A stretch of 64,000 bases of DNA from Beroe ovata (GCA_946803715.1 CAMPET010000124.1:62001-126000); one strand, 5' to 3'; numbered from the stretch's first letter, positions 45,807 to 57,604 are shown. The notes: a model not told the origin generated them from the letters alone. Made by a program: numbers and translations.

Positions 45807-45919
45807 GATTTTATTTGTAGGATTTCACCCTACCCTTGCTGGCGGGATTTTATCCCTGGCAAGGGGCGGATTGAAAATCGCGCGCACCGAGGGTAGGGTA
45901 AAATCCTACAAGATTTTAT
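45807..45919 (-). mobile_element. Family A MITE (97 bp) with 8-bp target duplication
   Basis: The element at 45815-45911 starts TTGTAGGATTTCACCCTACC and ends GGTAGGGTAAAATCCTACAA. It is the opposite orientation of 40614-40784 and carries just one GGATAAAATCCCGCCA-like unit. Direct repeats gattttat flank it (45807-45814 and 45912-45919). The first haplotype copy has a single gattttat at about 41041-41048 with no element, so this insertion is unique to the second copy. Confidence 0.9.
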
Positions 45920-46546
45920 CTGACCTCTGTTTAATTTCTCGCGCGCGACGCGCGCGCGCCTTCTTCGAAGGCCGAAACAGGCTGCTTTGGCTTTTGATGA
46001 AGGCGCGCGCGCGTGAAACAGGTCAGGTAGCATCTGACAAGAACACACATAAACAAATCATTACGTGCATGAAAAATCATTGTTGTACTAGGTGATGTTT
46101 ATTTCCGTTATCTATTTGTTGTCCTGACTCCTGATTGATTTGTTGTTTCTTATTGAAATTTGTTGTTTCTATTCTTGTGGTTGAAAAATTATGGCTGTAA
46201 GTGTAGCTGGTCATAGAATAGCTGAATAGAGTTGCCTGAAGGCAAAAATTTTTGTTTATTTTATTTATCTATGATGATCACTTCATTCCCCCATTTGTAG
46301 AACTGGTACCTAGTGTGTCGCTTCCATTTTAGGTCATGTCGTTTATAGTGCAAAATTGCTCATAATCTCAATTGTGAATTAGTAGCTTTCATCAATAAAC
46401 CTTTCAGTCATTCTACCTAAGAACCTCATACAACAGAAGATATTAATTTGACTAGAAATGCAAATCAGGTATCAGTTTGGATTCTATTGACTGAACAAGT
46501 AAATTGCATATGAGGTGCTACATCTTAATATACTATCAACAGAACT

Positions 46547-47323
46547 ATGGGTAATGAACATGCTAAACTCTCTCCTGAGGAGCTCAGGGAACTTGAAGAT
46601 TCAACATATTTTGACAAACGTGAACTTCAAAAATGGTTCAGAGAGTTCATGAAGGACTGCCCATCTGGATCACTCAGTAAGGATGACTTTATAAGGTAAA
46701 ATTCTTAACCATGAACAGGTACAGTGATTGCAATGTACAAGAAATGCTCACTCTGTGGCGGATGATATGTAAATAATTTGTTTCAGGATATACCAGCAGT
46801 TTTTTCCACAAGGCAATCCTTCTCAATTTGCAAGTCATGTTTTCAAAGTTTTTGATTCCAACTCTGATGGTTGTATTTCATTCAAAGAGTTCATTGTAGC
46901 TCTTAGTGTAACAAGTAAGGGTACATTGGATGAGAAGCTAGATTGGGCTTTCTCTCTGTATGATCTTGATGGAGATGGGTAAGTTTGGTTGTTTTTTCTC
47001 ATGTGTGGTTAATTGGCTATTTTATATCAGAGTTTTAATAGCTGTAGCCCGTACACTCAATTTATTTCAGTTTTATTAGCAATGCAGAAATGTTGAATAT
47101 TGTGAACAGTATCTATGAGATGGTTGGTAACATGCTGATTCTTCCAAAAGATGAGGACACTCCCCAGAAAAGAGTGAAGAAGATATTCTTCCAGATGGAC
47201 CATGATAAGGATGGACGACTCACCCGGCAAGAGTTCAAGGAGGGCAGCAAAATGGATCCATTCATTGTTCAAGCTCTCTCAATAGACTATGACCATTCAA
47301 AAATAGATCCTAAGAAGTCATAA
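46547..47323 (+). CDS. NCS1: Neuronal calcium sensor 1 / frequenin-type EF-hand protein
   Basis: Three exons: 46547-46695, 46787-46978 and 47071-47323, giving 197 residues with exact phases. The protein begins MGNEHAKL; the Gly2 context fits N-myristoylation as in this family. The first EF-hand is degenerate around [11 protein letters not shown], which is typical. Three intact loops follow: [24 protein letters not shown] and [12 protein letters not shown]. Family signatures include [32 protein letters not shown] and [14 protein letters not shown]. Such proteins bind calcium and, through a myristoyl switch, act on membrane targets such as PI4-kinase and ion channels. The closest match is NCS1/frequenin rather than recoverin. 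An AATAAA at 47621-47626 is a plausible poly(A) signal. Confidence 0.93.
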
Positions 47324-48617
47324 ATAACACCATGATTGTTTGAAAGAAAAGTACTGATTTTTGATCGATTTGTACATAACCAACTTCCCCGATTACCTAT
47401 CTAGAAATAATATATTGATATTATCAGATCCCAGGTTATTTTATAGAACTCGTTTATCTGCTTTTATAAACAATTATTTTATGATTAGAATGATAACTAT
47501 TTGTTGATTCAGCTTATTAGAGCTAAGACTTTAGCCGTGTGAAGCCCATCAATTTAAGATTATCTGACATAACTTTCTGGCCGGTTTTCCCTCCCACACA
47601 GATTCATGTTCTATTAATAGAATAAAACTATATAATTTAAGGATATATCTTTACTTCTATGTTTATCAAATTGAGTTATATGCCTCCTCTCTTGTTACAT
47701 GCCATGAATCAGGCTCAGAGCATTCATTAGAACGATTTATTATAGGATATCCTACTTACTTCATAGGGTGGTGTCCACTGTCGAATAGCTCACTCAGACA
47801 CAGTAGTTTTATGTTTTGGAGTTATACGGCATTTATCACTGCTATTTATACTCGCAGTATGGTGCTGCGAGATATCATTTGTCTAGCGGCAGACTAGACA
47901 GCAAAAGTAGAGGTTCAAGTATCAAGTTACTTGGGTGTGTCAAATTTACTCATTCAGTTCAAAGGCCCTTGTTGATTCTCAGTGTCAAATGAGCGGATAT
48001 TAGTTAAAATGTATAGTTTTTAATCATATGATTATGTGAAAAATGTTTAGGTAAAGAAAGCAAAATTTCGTTTAAATACAAATTTAAATACCTATCACTT
48101 ATTAATGAATTGTACATGTTGGATGTACATTAATCTGTTGAGATTCCATTGATTTTTGAAGATATGTTTGCTTATAAAGATCTAGTTAAACAGTTGATAA
48201 TTATAGCATGAACTGTAATGGAAGAGTTTTATGAGATGAATGGCTCCAAGTTTGTTCCTGAATCTACACTTTTTTAAATAGTGTAGATTGATTTACACAA
48301 TGGTTCATCATCCATGCGTTGCTTTTCATTACCGCAATAACGGCATTCTTGGGTCATCAGTACATAATATGTTTAGAAAACCCTGCTCGTCCAAAGTTGC
48401 CTTCTTGAGGGGCTTGAGACCATATCAAAGCAATATTACTCCCGGATTCATTTTATTTGATTAACTTCAGTGTCTCATTGCTCATAACTCCTCAAAATAT
48501 TTATTGAACTCATTGAAGTCAAACAAATATAGGCTTGAGAAGAAGGAGTTCTGGCCAAAGAACCTGTACACAAAATGACTCACACATGTATTTCTGATAG
48601 GATCTAGGGAAGTCGCC
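47324..48617. other. Intergenic spacer between NCS1 and MFAP1
   Basis: AT-rich, no exon recognised. It contains the likely NCS1 poly(A) signal near 47621 and, at its distal end, the MFAP1 promoter and perhaps a non-coding first exon, because a TTTCTGATAG acceptor-like word ends at 48600. Confidence 0.5.
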
Positions 48618-51600
48618 ATGTCTGCGATGGACTTTGACCTCAATGAGTACTACGCCCATGACTATCGGAACCCTGGTCCCCAGGGGGTTATGAGCACTGC
48701 AGGGGCCATCCCAGAGATAAACGAGAAGGGGGAGGTTACCATGACGAAAGTCAAGGTCCAGAGGTGAGGGAAGAAGTGTCAAGAGGTGCCATCGTGCTAA
48801 CTATGCGACCAATTTGCTCGATCGTGACGATATTCGTGACCATGTGACCAATGTTTACTCAGGTATGTGTGTGGAAAGAGGCCAGATTACGCTCAGGAGA
48901 GTAGCGAGGAGGAGGACGAGCCAGTTTTCTACAACGAAAACGCAGGTATGTTCATTTATTTCCTTCATTTCTTTAAAATAACCACGGGTTTATCCCAAGA
49001 GAAGTCTTGCAGATTTTCGCCTCTGGATGCCACAACTTCCCCCTTGAGTAGTAATGAACGCGTGGGGTTGCCCCGTGATCTATCTCCCATTGCTAGTGCC
49101 ACCTGTCTCCATTGCCACCTGAGCCCTGGTCGCCACCGCTTATCATTCTGTTTTTGCTACCGGACTAGACCAATCAATACGGACACGTTGACTGTTGCCG
49201 CATATTTTACAACATCACGATTTATCACGATTCAGAGAGACAATGTTATCAGGGCTTAACACCTCTAATGATCAGTCAATATACACACACACACACACAA
49301 CATACACACACAGCACACACACATTTATTAATATGTGTCATTTTAGCAGGCTCGAAGGGGGGTTTAGAGTCCTCAAAGTTATTATGATGATGCATTCTTT
49401 TAACAAGGATACATAGTACTTTGGCGTGTGGCCAGAAAGCGAACTCCTTGTGTAATACATAACGTGTGTATAAATGTGTGTGTATAGAGCACGAAGTGTT
49501 CTGTAGGTGATAATAAAAGAGAATGCACTTTTCCTCTAATTCAGAATTGTACATGACAACGTGCGACAATAATACAGTGTATGTGCGCCGTGCGGTTGTA
49601 TCGGGCGTGATTACACATCAGATACATTGAATTTGTCCATTGTATGCAGTACATTGCACGATGTATATTGTATGCATATCATGGAGAAGGAATATAGTGA
49701 AAGTATGTGTATGCTATATACTAAACACACATTATGTATTCTGTTTGTTTGCAATGTATATTGTATACACACATGTATACCCATGTATTCACTCAATCAA
49801 TACCTCAACCAGGTCCAGGAAAGGTGTCGGATGACGTGACAGAAGCTCCTGATCGCGTGACAACACTTCATGACTCGAGCAGTATCAAGGATAGGAGGCT
49901 GGAGCGAATGAAGGAGCGACAAGGGAATGACGCTGGACGAGGTAAGTCACACCTTCGTGCTGCTATCTCAAAATTGAGCTTTATCCGAAAATAACACCGA
50001 ATGTGGTTTATTCAACACAGACTTGAGTAATATTTCCTTGTGTTTCCACAAACTTGAGTAATATTTCCTTGTGTTTAGGAAGAGAGCGCGAGATCATCAA
50101 GCCTGAGATTATTGGGGGTGATGTGTCGGAAGCGGAGAGTGAGGAGGAGAGTGAGGGAGGGAAACACTCTTCCGATAGCGAAGCGGAATTAGAAGAGGAT
50201 GAGGTATGGGTACATCAGAATGCGCTGATATCGACACTTATTCTGCTGACACCGCTTTCCTGGACACCACCTCTCCTGACAGCTGACACAACTCTCCCTA
50301 TCACCACATTCCCTTGACACCACATCCCCCTGACACCACCTCCCCTGACACCACATTCNAGTGAGGAGGAGAGTGAGGGAGGGAAACACTCTTCCGATAG
50401 CGAAGCGGAATTAGAAGAGGATGAGGTATGGGTACATCAGAATGCGCTGATATCGACACTCATTCTGCTGACACCGCTTTCCTTGACACCAATCTCCCCT
50501 GAGACCACCTCCCCTGAGACCACATTCCCTTGACACCACCTCCCCTGACAGCTGACACCACATTCCCTTGACACCACTCTCACCAGGTGGAAAGGAGGCG
50601 GAAGCTGGTGCTGGAGCGGGCGAGAGAGCGGCAAGAGGCGGAGAAGGACCTGCTTGATTTGGAGGAAGAGGAGGAACAGGGGAGTGATGACGATAGTTCG
50701 GAATATGAGGAGTACAGTGACAGTGAAGATGAAGTCGGACCCCGGTACGTGACTGCTCGAGCCTGATCTCAGCTCCCTTTTCACTGTCGCTGCTTCACAT
50801 AAAAATCGTGAAATCTGTCACTATCGAGTCTCTGTTCTGTCGTGTTTTTCAGTCGCCAGCTAATTTGTGGTGGCGCAATACACTTCAATCACGAAAACAA
50901 TACTACAACAAACGATTATGATTTGTGCTCTCTCTGAGCATGTGTAATGTGTAAGTGCATGTGTTTGTATAGCAGGCTTTCACCGCCCTGCATTTTCTGT
51001 CAGATTGAAGCCAGTGTTTGTACGGAAAGCAGACAGAGTTACTCTACAGGAGAGGGACGCTCGCCAAATGATGGAGGACCAGAAAATCGAGGTATTCCCT
51101 CCGCAGTCATTTATCTCTCGCTTCTTCCTTTTCCCTTCATTTCACTCGTTCCCCTATTCATATTTCGTGTGGAATTGCTAAATTGCTCTCTAGGATCGAA
51201 TTTATTATCGATCTCCAATCACATAGGTCGACAAAGCGAAGAAGGAGTCCCGAAAGAAGGAGACTCACCAGATGGTGGAACAGATCATCAAGGAGGAGAT
51301 GACAGCTGAACAGCTCAAAAACCAGGCAGCTGACAGTGACGATGACGGTAGGAGTAAATCTAGGGGGAAAGGGGGGTGATGTGCATCCGATTATTACTTC
51401 TATCTTTCTATCTCTAAAATTTTGGTCGGATCACTATGAGAAATTTTGTTTTGTTTCGTCACGTAACCCGTCGATTCATAGGAAAAAACACTCATCGTCT
51501 ACGAGTATCGGTTAATTATCAGCCCATTATCGTCACTGATTGCCAGGTGAAGCTATCAAGACTGACGATGAGAATGAGGAAGAGGAATACGAGGCATGGA

Positions 51601-52184
51601 AAGTGAGGGAGTTGAGGAGGATAAAGACGGTAAAGGAGGAGAGGGAGGCTCGGGAAAAGGAGGTGAGATTCGCCCCGATAGAATCATCTCTACTCATGGT
51701 GACATCTTCCTTCCCGTATTCCTTGTTTCGGTCCCGATTGCGTCATCATCCCTTTTCTCGCCCCTCACAGGCACTGGAGTTGGAGAAAGTTCGTAACATG
51801 ACGGATGAAGAACGCCGGCTGTGGCAACGAATGAATCCCAAACAAGTCACAAACAAGATCGAGAAAGGGAAGTATCGTTTCCTACAGAAGTACTACCATC
51901 GCGGTGCATTTTATCTTGATAAAGACGATACAACCCTCAAACAAGACTTTTCCAAACCTACCCTTGAGGATCATTTCGACAAATCAATTCTCCCCAAAGT
52001 CATGCAAGTCAAGAACTTTGGTCGAAGTGGTCGGACGAAATACACGCATTTACTCGATCAAGATACGACCAATGCAGATTCCCCTTGGGCACAGACAAAC
52101 CAGATGAACACCAAGTTCCATGCTACATCAGGGGGAACTAAGTTACAGTTCAGCCGACCTAGCGATCGGAAGAAAGATAGGTGA
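48618..52184 (+). CDS. MFAP1: MFAP1, spliceosome-associated protein
   Basis: Nine exons: 48618-48763, 48863-48945, 49813-49941, 50079-50203, 50587-50744, 51004-51091, 51227-51347, 51547-51662 and 51771-52184. They give 459 residues with exact phases. Landmarks are [33 protein letters not shown], the acidic [12 protein letters not shown] region, [33 protein letters not shown], then the very conserved [32 protein letters not shown] and [18 protein letters not shown]. This is a nuclear protein of the spliceosomal B complex. Human MFAP1 has 439 residues. A partial second copy of exon 4 (about 50360-50425) follows an N at 50359 and lacks its acceptor. I treat it as an assembly artefact and leave it out. 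Confidence 0.95.
49284..49324 (+). repeat. CA dinucleotide microsatellite
   Basis: An interrupted ACAC run in the long second intron of MFAP1. Confidence 0.85.
50138..50586. repeat. Duplicated part of MFAP1 exon 4 plus intronic minisatellite
   Basis: 50360 onward repeats 50138 onward (offset 222 bp) across the 3' half of exon 4, its donor and the start of the intron, directly after the N at 50359. The intron itself is a minisatellite of 'cccttgacaccac' and 'ctcccctgacaccac' words. Unequal alignment of that minisatellite between alleles could explain why the assembler failed to merge them. Confidence 0.8.
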
Positions 52185-52517
52185 AGTGAGGGTCTAGATT
52201 TGATATCGAATAATTTTGAAAATCATGTATACCGTGTCGATCAGAGAAGTTTTACTTTACTATTGATATTGTGAAAGATGCTTTCGCCACAATTACAGAC
52301 ATATAACTACAGCTAACTTTTAGTTCTTTGACTTTGTGCTGATGTAAACGATCCATCTTGAAATCTTGACTGAAAGTATATTCTCGTCTTAATTTTGATC
52401 AAATAAGGGTTGTTGATCTTTAGCAGTTATTGATCTTTAGCAGTTTCAAATCACAGTTATGTGGACTTAATTGGAATGCATGTCTAACTGACTGACTACA
52501 ATCCCATTGCTACAGCT

Positions 52518-53778
52518 ATGTCGGATGACTACATGTCAGATGATTTCCTCCAGGAAGCTGCCAATGTCAGACCGGGTTTGGTGCGTGGCGTGGGGAAACG
52601 TAAACTGGAGGCGCACAAGCGCCACTTGGATTCTCTGAGGGTAGGTGGGTCAACTTCCTTAGGCCTAGAAACTTTCTTATTCTGTATTTGTAATTCCCAA
52701 CATAGTAAAAACTCCATTCTGGTCTTATCAAAGTTGTAGGTTGTTGTTATGCGACAATTTCATGATCAGGACGCTAAGGAACAAGCCAAATTTCGTAAAA
52801 TCTCTGCCAAGGAGAAGTTGGTGAGAGGGTTGGAAACCACAGTTATAAGTGAGGACAATCCAGGATTCAAGATGATGAAAATGATGGGCTACAAAGAAGG
52901 ATCAGGCCTTGGCAAAGACGGTATGTGACATGTGTACAATATTTGCCGAATTGATGAGTGTTTGTCACACGACTAGATACAGTATTTCGCGGAGCGCGCG
53001 AGTGCTGAGTTTATGTGACAAAGCGCGGTTTTCAGGTTACACGCGAGTGTATATCGCGCGCGTCGCAGATTAGATTCTTAATTAATTGTGGTTGTTTCAG
53101 GGGAAGGGAGAGCAGAACCAGTAACTGTAGACCCGTTCAAAGACCGATCTGGGCTAGGGAAGGATTCAGAGCAGAAAGAGAGGCTTGCTAAGAAATTGAA
53201 GAGGGAACAAGCCCGATTAGATACCTACAAAGTTTGATTCCGCTTCTTGTTAATTTGGTGCATTCTCAGTGATTGAATGGCATCAAGCAATGATGTCTCA
53301 TTTCACTCCAGCGTAACGAAACTGTGCTGTTACGGCAATTCCGTTTGAACAAAAGCTGTGAAGCCAACGCAAGACATTTACTTGCAACAGTGAGAAAATG
53401 TCAAGCAGTTTGTCGACAGATGGATGAAACAATGGGATTGGAACCGCACAAAACTTGGTTTTGGCCGAATGAGATTGATGAAGAAGATGACGAGGTGAGC
53501 ACAGCCATAGACAAATTTCGATTCTATTGATTTTCGTACTCAATATCATTATTCCTAATGGCCTCAATTCACCACAGGAATACTTCGAACCGGAGCCACA
53601 GGAAATACTACCGGACCTCTCAAAATATCTGCGGACAAATCACTTCTACTGCGTGTGGTGTGGTGTCAAATTCTGTGACGAAGCTGATCTTGTTACGAAT
53701 TGCCCCGGCGAAGAACAATCACACCACGACAGTTCTCAGAGCGGCGATTTTGGGGATGATACCGATTTTGCTGACTGA
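52518..53778 (+). CDS. GPATCH11: GPATCH11, G-patch domain protein
   Basis: Five exons: 52518-52640, 52770-52920, 53101-53231, 53312-53494 and 53578-53778. They give 262 residues with exact phases. The N-terminus is MSDDYMSDDFL. The G-patch spans exons 2-3: NPGFKMMKMMGYKEGSGLGK, then GEGRAEPVTVD. A basic helix follows. The C-terminal DUF4187 region has EYFEPEPQEILPDLSKYLR and a C-x2-C pair (YCVWCGVKFCDEADLVTNCPG). G-patch proteins activate DEAH helicases; GPATCH11 (CCDC75) is nuclear and has been linked to splicing and kinetochores. It lies 333 bp downstream of MFAP1 on the same strand. An AATAAA is at 54199-54204. Confidence 0.93.
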
Positions 53779-54605
53779 CAGGCATCGCAAGGTGTTCCGT
53801 TTCTTGCAAGAAGAGGCTGTGTCTGTTATTACACTGAAGTACTGCAGCTCATTTAATAGTAGGGGAAACAGTGAGAACTAGGAATTGAATTTAGAGTAAA
53901 ATCATGATAAATGAATTACAAGAGAATCTTTTTCGATATAGAAAGACTTGAAGTGAAACAGCCTGATTGTAAAAGTTCCTATACAGTATACATTGAGTGT
54001 CTACTACATTGAGCGAGTGGCATGAGCATTGAACATCCTTCAAATAATTTCAAATGACTCTGAGCGTCTTTCACAAAATCTCTATCTTACAGTTGTAGAC
54101 TTCTACTTTATTCGATGCTAGTTCACTCCTGTGAATACTGGTTAATGTGATACGCGGAATGATCAATTTGATTAGCTTCTACTTTCTCTTCTTTCTCAAA
54201 TAAATGTATTCCCATCAGAAAAGCCAAATATTAAAGCAAATATACTACTTATTTACTTTCACATGAAAGAATATTCACTTTCAGTTTAATTTGGGGGAAA
54301 TATGATGTGTAATCTGTGCCTATATCATAATCAATTTATGACTATTCAAATGTGATGTATCAAACTGTTAAAACTTTAAATGTAATAACTGATGCCTCAC
54401 TTACACTACTATATATTTACAGTTTATACATCTTAAAACATAACGCACTGTCAATATACAAAATGCATTTGACGGACACACAGTACACACACATACACAC
54501 TGTGCGCATGTTCTCCACGTGCGTGTGTGGTGTGCGCGGCTCAACAAATACATACGAGACGACGCAACTATCTCGCTCACCCCAGTGGAGAGAAGCGTGC
54601 GCGGC
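53779..54605. other. Convergent 3' flanks of GPATCH11 and MOK
   Basis: Non-coding. It holds the 3' end of GPATCH11, with a poly(A) signal near 54199. A short CA-rich stretch at 54479-54500 and a GTGTGCGCG patch near 54520-54600 precede the last MOK exon. Confidence 0.5.
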
Positions 54606-57006
54606 TCAGCCCCCTCCACCTCCCAGTCTCTTGTTAATGTTCGGCAGGTAATGACTCATGTCGTAAATGGATTTGTTAGTAACGGGGTCCTTCTGAGAAT
54701 AGGTCTTGTAAGAGGAAAGAGAGAGAGTACTGCCCGCTGGATGACCGTGTTTGTTTCTCGCGTTTCGTACGACTGCACTTTCGTTTTTCTAGGTACGGAG
54801 TTATGGTTCACCTATCAGGTTCCGTGAAGCTATAATTTGTTCGTGCTGCTATATGAATCAAGAGGCTATCAAGACCATGAAATATAATCGATCAAAGATT
54901 AATATTTATTCAGCTGGTCTGTGGTCTGATATTGTCATAAATCTTACACAGAGAGAGCTTTGCAGCATTCGTCTGGAAAAATATAGTCAAAAGTGCTCAA
55001 CGAGTCAGCAAATCAATGACCCAAGTGGTGTCATTATGCTGTTTCAAACAGTGTTTAACACAAGACTTTAGAGAATTCAAGAAGCAGTGTTTGAAGCTTA
55101 TGTATCTATATGGTTGATCAAATTCTATGAATAATGGAATCATCATCAAAGACCCGACTGCTCCAAAGTTTTGCGAGTTTAGTTTCAGCAAAAGAAATTG
55201 CAGCGGTTTATGAATGTTAACGCGGAAAGCATGTGCATCCAGGCAGGGAAGAAGAATCAACATTCTGATTCATTAAACAGAGTTGCCTTCGGAAACAAAT
55301 CAAACATTTCCATGGCAACACAAAGTAGGAAAATGCTTTTCACCTTTTTCGATTGAGCGGTAGCATCTATAGGCGGCAGCATGGTTGAATGTCCAGCATT
55401 GTAGTATGAATTGTAGTAGTGGTGCGTGGAAACTTTCATTGCCTTGTTGAGATTACTCGTTGGAAGTGGGGCAAACTCAATTTCCTACAAATTCATGAGA
55501 GTAGAGAGTTGTAACAAATCCACGAGATAGTGCACAACCTTAGGCTGTCCGGGCATCCATCTAAAAGTACCTTATCCTGGTGAGCAGCGAAGTAGCTAGG
55601 TCGGGCTCTATGGTTGTGAAGCTTCCTCTTCCTGCGGTCTGTGTCCTCCACAGTTTTGTTCAACTTGGACACTTCCGCTACTGAGGCGGCAGCCGACTGC
55701 CGCTTATCTGCGTCTCTGTGGATAAATTAACACGCGTGGGTAAAACCAGGATACCGCACAGTTCACTTGGGTCGCTTCAGTAGTGCCATGTTTCTTGTGA
55801 TGATGCAAGCATGGAAAAAGGAACACCGCGACTCACCTAAGCTCTTTGAAGAAGGGGTGTCTGACAGCTTGTCGAGCACTCATCCGGTCATCTGGATCAT
55901 ACACTAGCAATTGGAGTATCAGTTCTCGGCAATCTTGAGAACCGAACGGGATCATCTTTGCTAAACCGGAGCCTGCATGGAGACATTTCAAATATGTTGA
56001 ACTGAAATTGTGGGAATGATCGTCAACCACCTCATTGATAATCTGACCTCGTTTGTAGGGGAAGTTAAAGTCTAAACTCCGTGATTTGTACTTTCTCAGC
56101 TTGTCCAAAGTGGACTGGGACGGAGTTCCAAGGACATCGTGGATCTTGGCAACCTGGAGAAAATAGTGAGAGGAGGTGAAAAAGAACAAATTTCTCCCCA
56201 AAACTATAGAAACCTTTTACCGACCTGATCAACCTCGTTCGCTCCCGGGAAGAGAGGTTGGAGTGTCATGATCTCGAACATGACACATCCAATACTCCAG
56301 ATATCCATCTTGTGGTTGTAAAACCCGTCAGTCAGAACACACTCCGGGGCTCTGTACCATCGGGTGGAAATGTACTCAGTGTATGGCTGCTTGCTGAACA
56401 CCGATCTACAGCTACCAAAGTCACCCAATTTAACTTTTTGTTCCTGTAATCGATGGGATATATGATTAAGTTGAAGTTCCAGGACAACAATAACCAAAAT
56501 CATGCAAATTATGATTTGTCAACTCACCCTTAAAAGTACGTTTTCGGGCTTAACATCCCGATGGAAGATCCCGTTTTTGTGTAAGTGTTCGATACTCTTA
56601 CACAACTGATACATATACAATCTGATATCTGATTCTGATAGGTATGATTTGCGCCCTGAAACGTTGTTTTCTGATATCACAGCTATCATCGGAATGAGGA
56701 AGCAATGATTGAAATACGCAATTCCAGTAGCAAAAACACGTGTGCGCGGCGCGCGCGGCAAAATCATACCGCGCGGGAACAAGTAATCTTCAAGAATGTA
56801 TCCGCGCGCTACGCATTCATCTTTTCGAGAAATCTCAAAATATGGTCGAATTCACACAATACGCCCGATCGTTTTAAAAGGTGCTGAATATAGAAAAGAA
56901 ATCTCACTTTGATGTAGAAAGACAAAGAAGCTTACCTCTGATCAACTCATACAAGTTTTGATCCATTAACTCGCATATCAAGGAGAGTATCCCAGTCTTT
57001 TTGTTA
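54606..57006 (-). CDS. MOK: MOK-type (RCK family) MAP-kinase-like protein, N-lobe not found
   Basis: Seven exons: 56936-57006, 56528-56655, 56225-56443, 55837-56153, 55571-55715, 55344-55484 and 54606-54692. Phases are exact and 368 residues follow the first complete codon. The kinase core has [18 protein letters not shown], the catalytic loop [14 protein letters not shown] in [10 protein letters not shown], and the activation loop [18 protein letters not shown] with a TEY dual-phosphorylation motif. The C-lobe continues to [17 protein letters not shown]. The close match of [20 protein letters not shown] to MOK separates it from MAK and ICK. In the family, MOK localises to cilia and restrains cilium length. 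The C-tail ends [14 protein letters not shown]. The Gly-rich loop and ATP-binding Lys must be on exons further upstream. A weak candidate exon is 57068-57113 (MRLYHPTDSVYRIDT). Confidence 0.9.
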
Positions 57007-57536
57007 CTGAAATAATCTCAATTGTTGATGCCTACACGGGCAGAAAGTAACTTTTAAAGTGATTTACGTATCAATTCGGTAGACAGAGTCTGTCGGATGG
57101 TAAAGTCTCATAGCTATAAAATGTTGTATTGTGGGGTGAGACAATTATAAAGTGGGTTATAGTCACACACAATCCCATAATCGTCACAAACAATAGATAG
57201 TCACAAACAATAGATAGGTACTGATACCTAATATATCTGATAAAGCTGATAAGTTCACATTATAGAAGGGAGATGATCTCATGAGGTTATGATTCGAAAG
57301 AAATAGACATGAATTTATGTGATACAATGTTCTGTGATTCCGAATTAAAATCGGTTATTCGGTTCACAAGTCCATTACGCTTCTTTTCCAAGTCATGCTG
57401 TGTATTCAAATGTTCGGATAGGATTTCAGTAAAGTTAATAACCGAGTGCTAAGACTTAGAGTCAATGCTCATGTTACAAAGTAGCTGGAGTCGCCAGGGC
57501 AACCTGGATCATTTGTCAGACACGCTAGTTATACCC

Positions 57537-57604
57537 TGTGTGTGTGTGTGTTTGCGTGTGTGTGTCTGTCTGTATGTGTGTGTCTGTATATGTGTGTATG
57601 TGTG
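57537..57604 (+). repeat. GT microsatellite, interrupted
   Basis: A run of GT units broken by ct, cgt and at variants, upstream of the recognised MOK exons. Confidence 0.85.

Larger units (their letters stand above)
39523..46084. repeat. Large direct duplication: two haplotype copies of one locus
   Basis: Positions 44648-46084 repeat 39523 to about 41450 in order: the 3' coding end of the Ig-like gene, its 3' flank and the GC-rich repeat cluster. Single substitutions are rare. The differences are mainly clean insertions or deletions: about 170 bp at 40070-40238, 15 bp near 40292, three MITEs present only in the first copy and one only in the second. The copies are separated by a CR1-like element bounded by Ns at 41500 and 44647. 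The arrangement looks like allelic contigs placed in series. Confidence 0.85.

Noticed and set aside
50360-50425. Second copy of MFAP1 exon 4 as a real alternative exon
   Set aside because: It begins directly after an N, lacks an acceptor, and is nearly identical in both exon and intron, which fits an unmerged allele.
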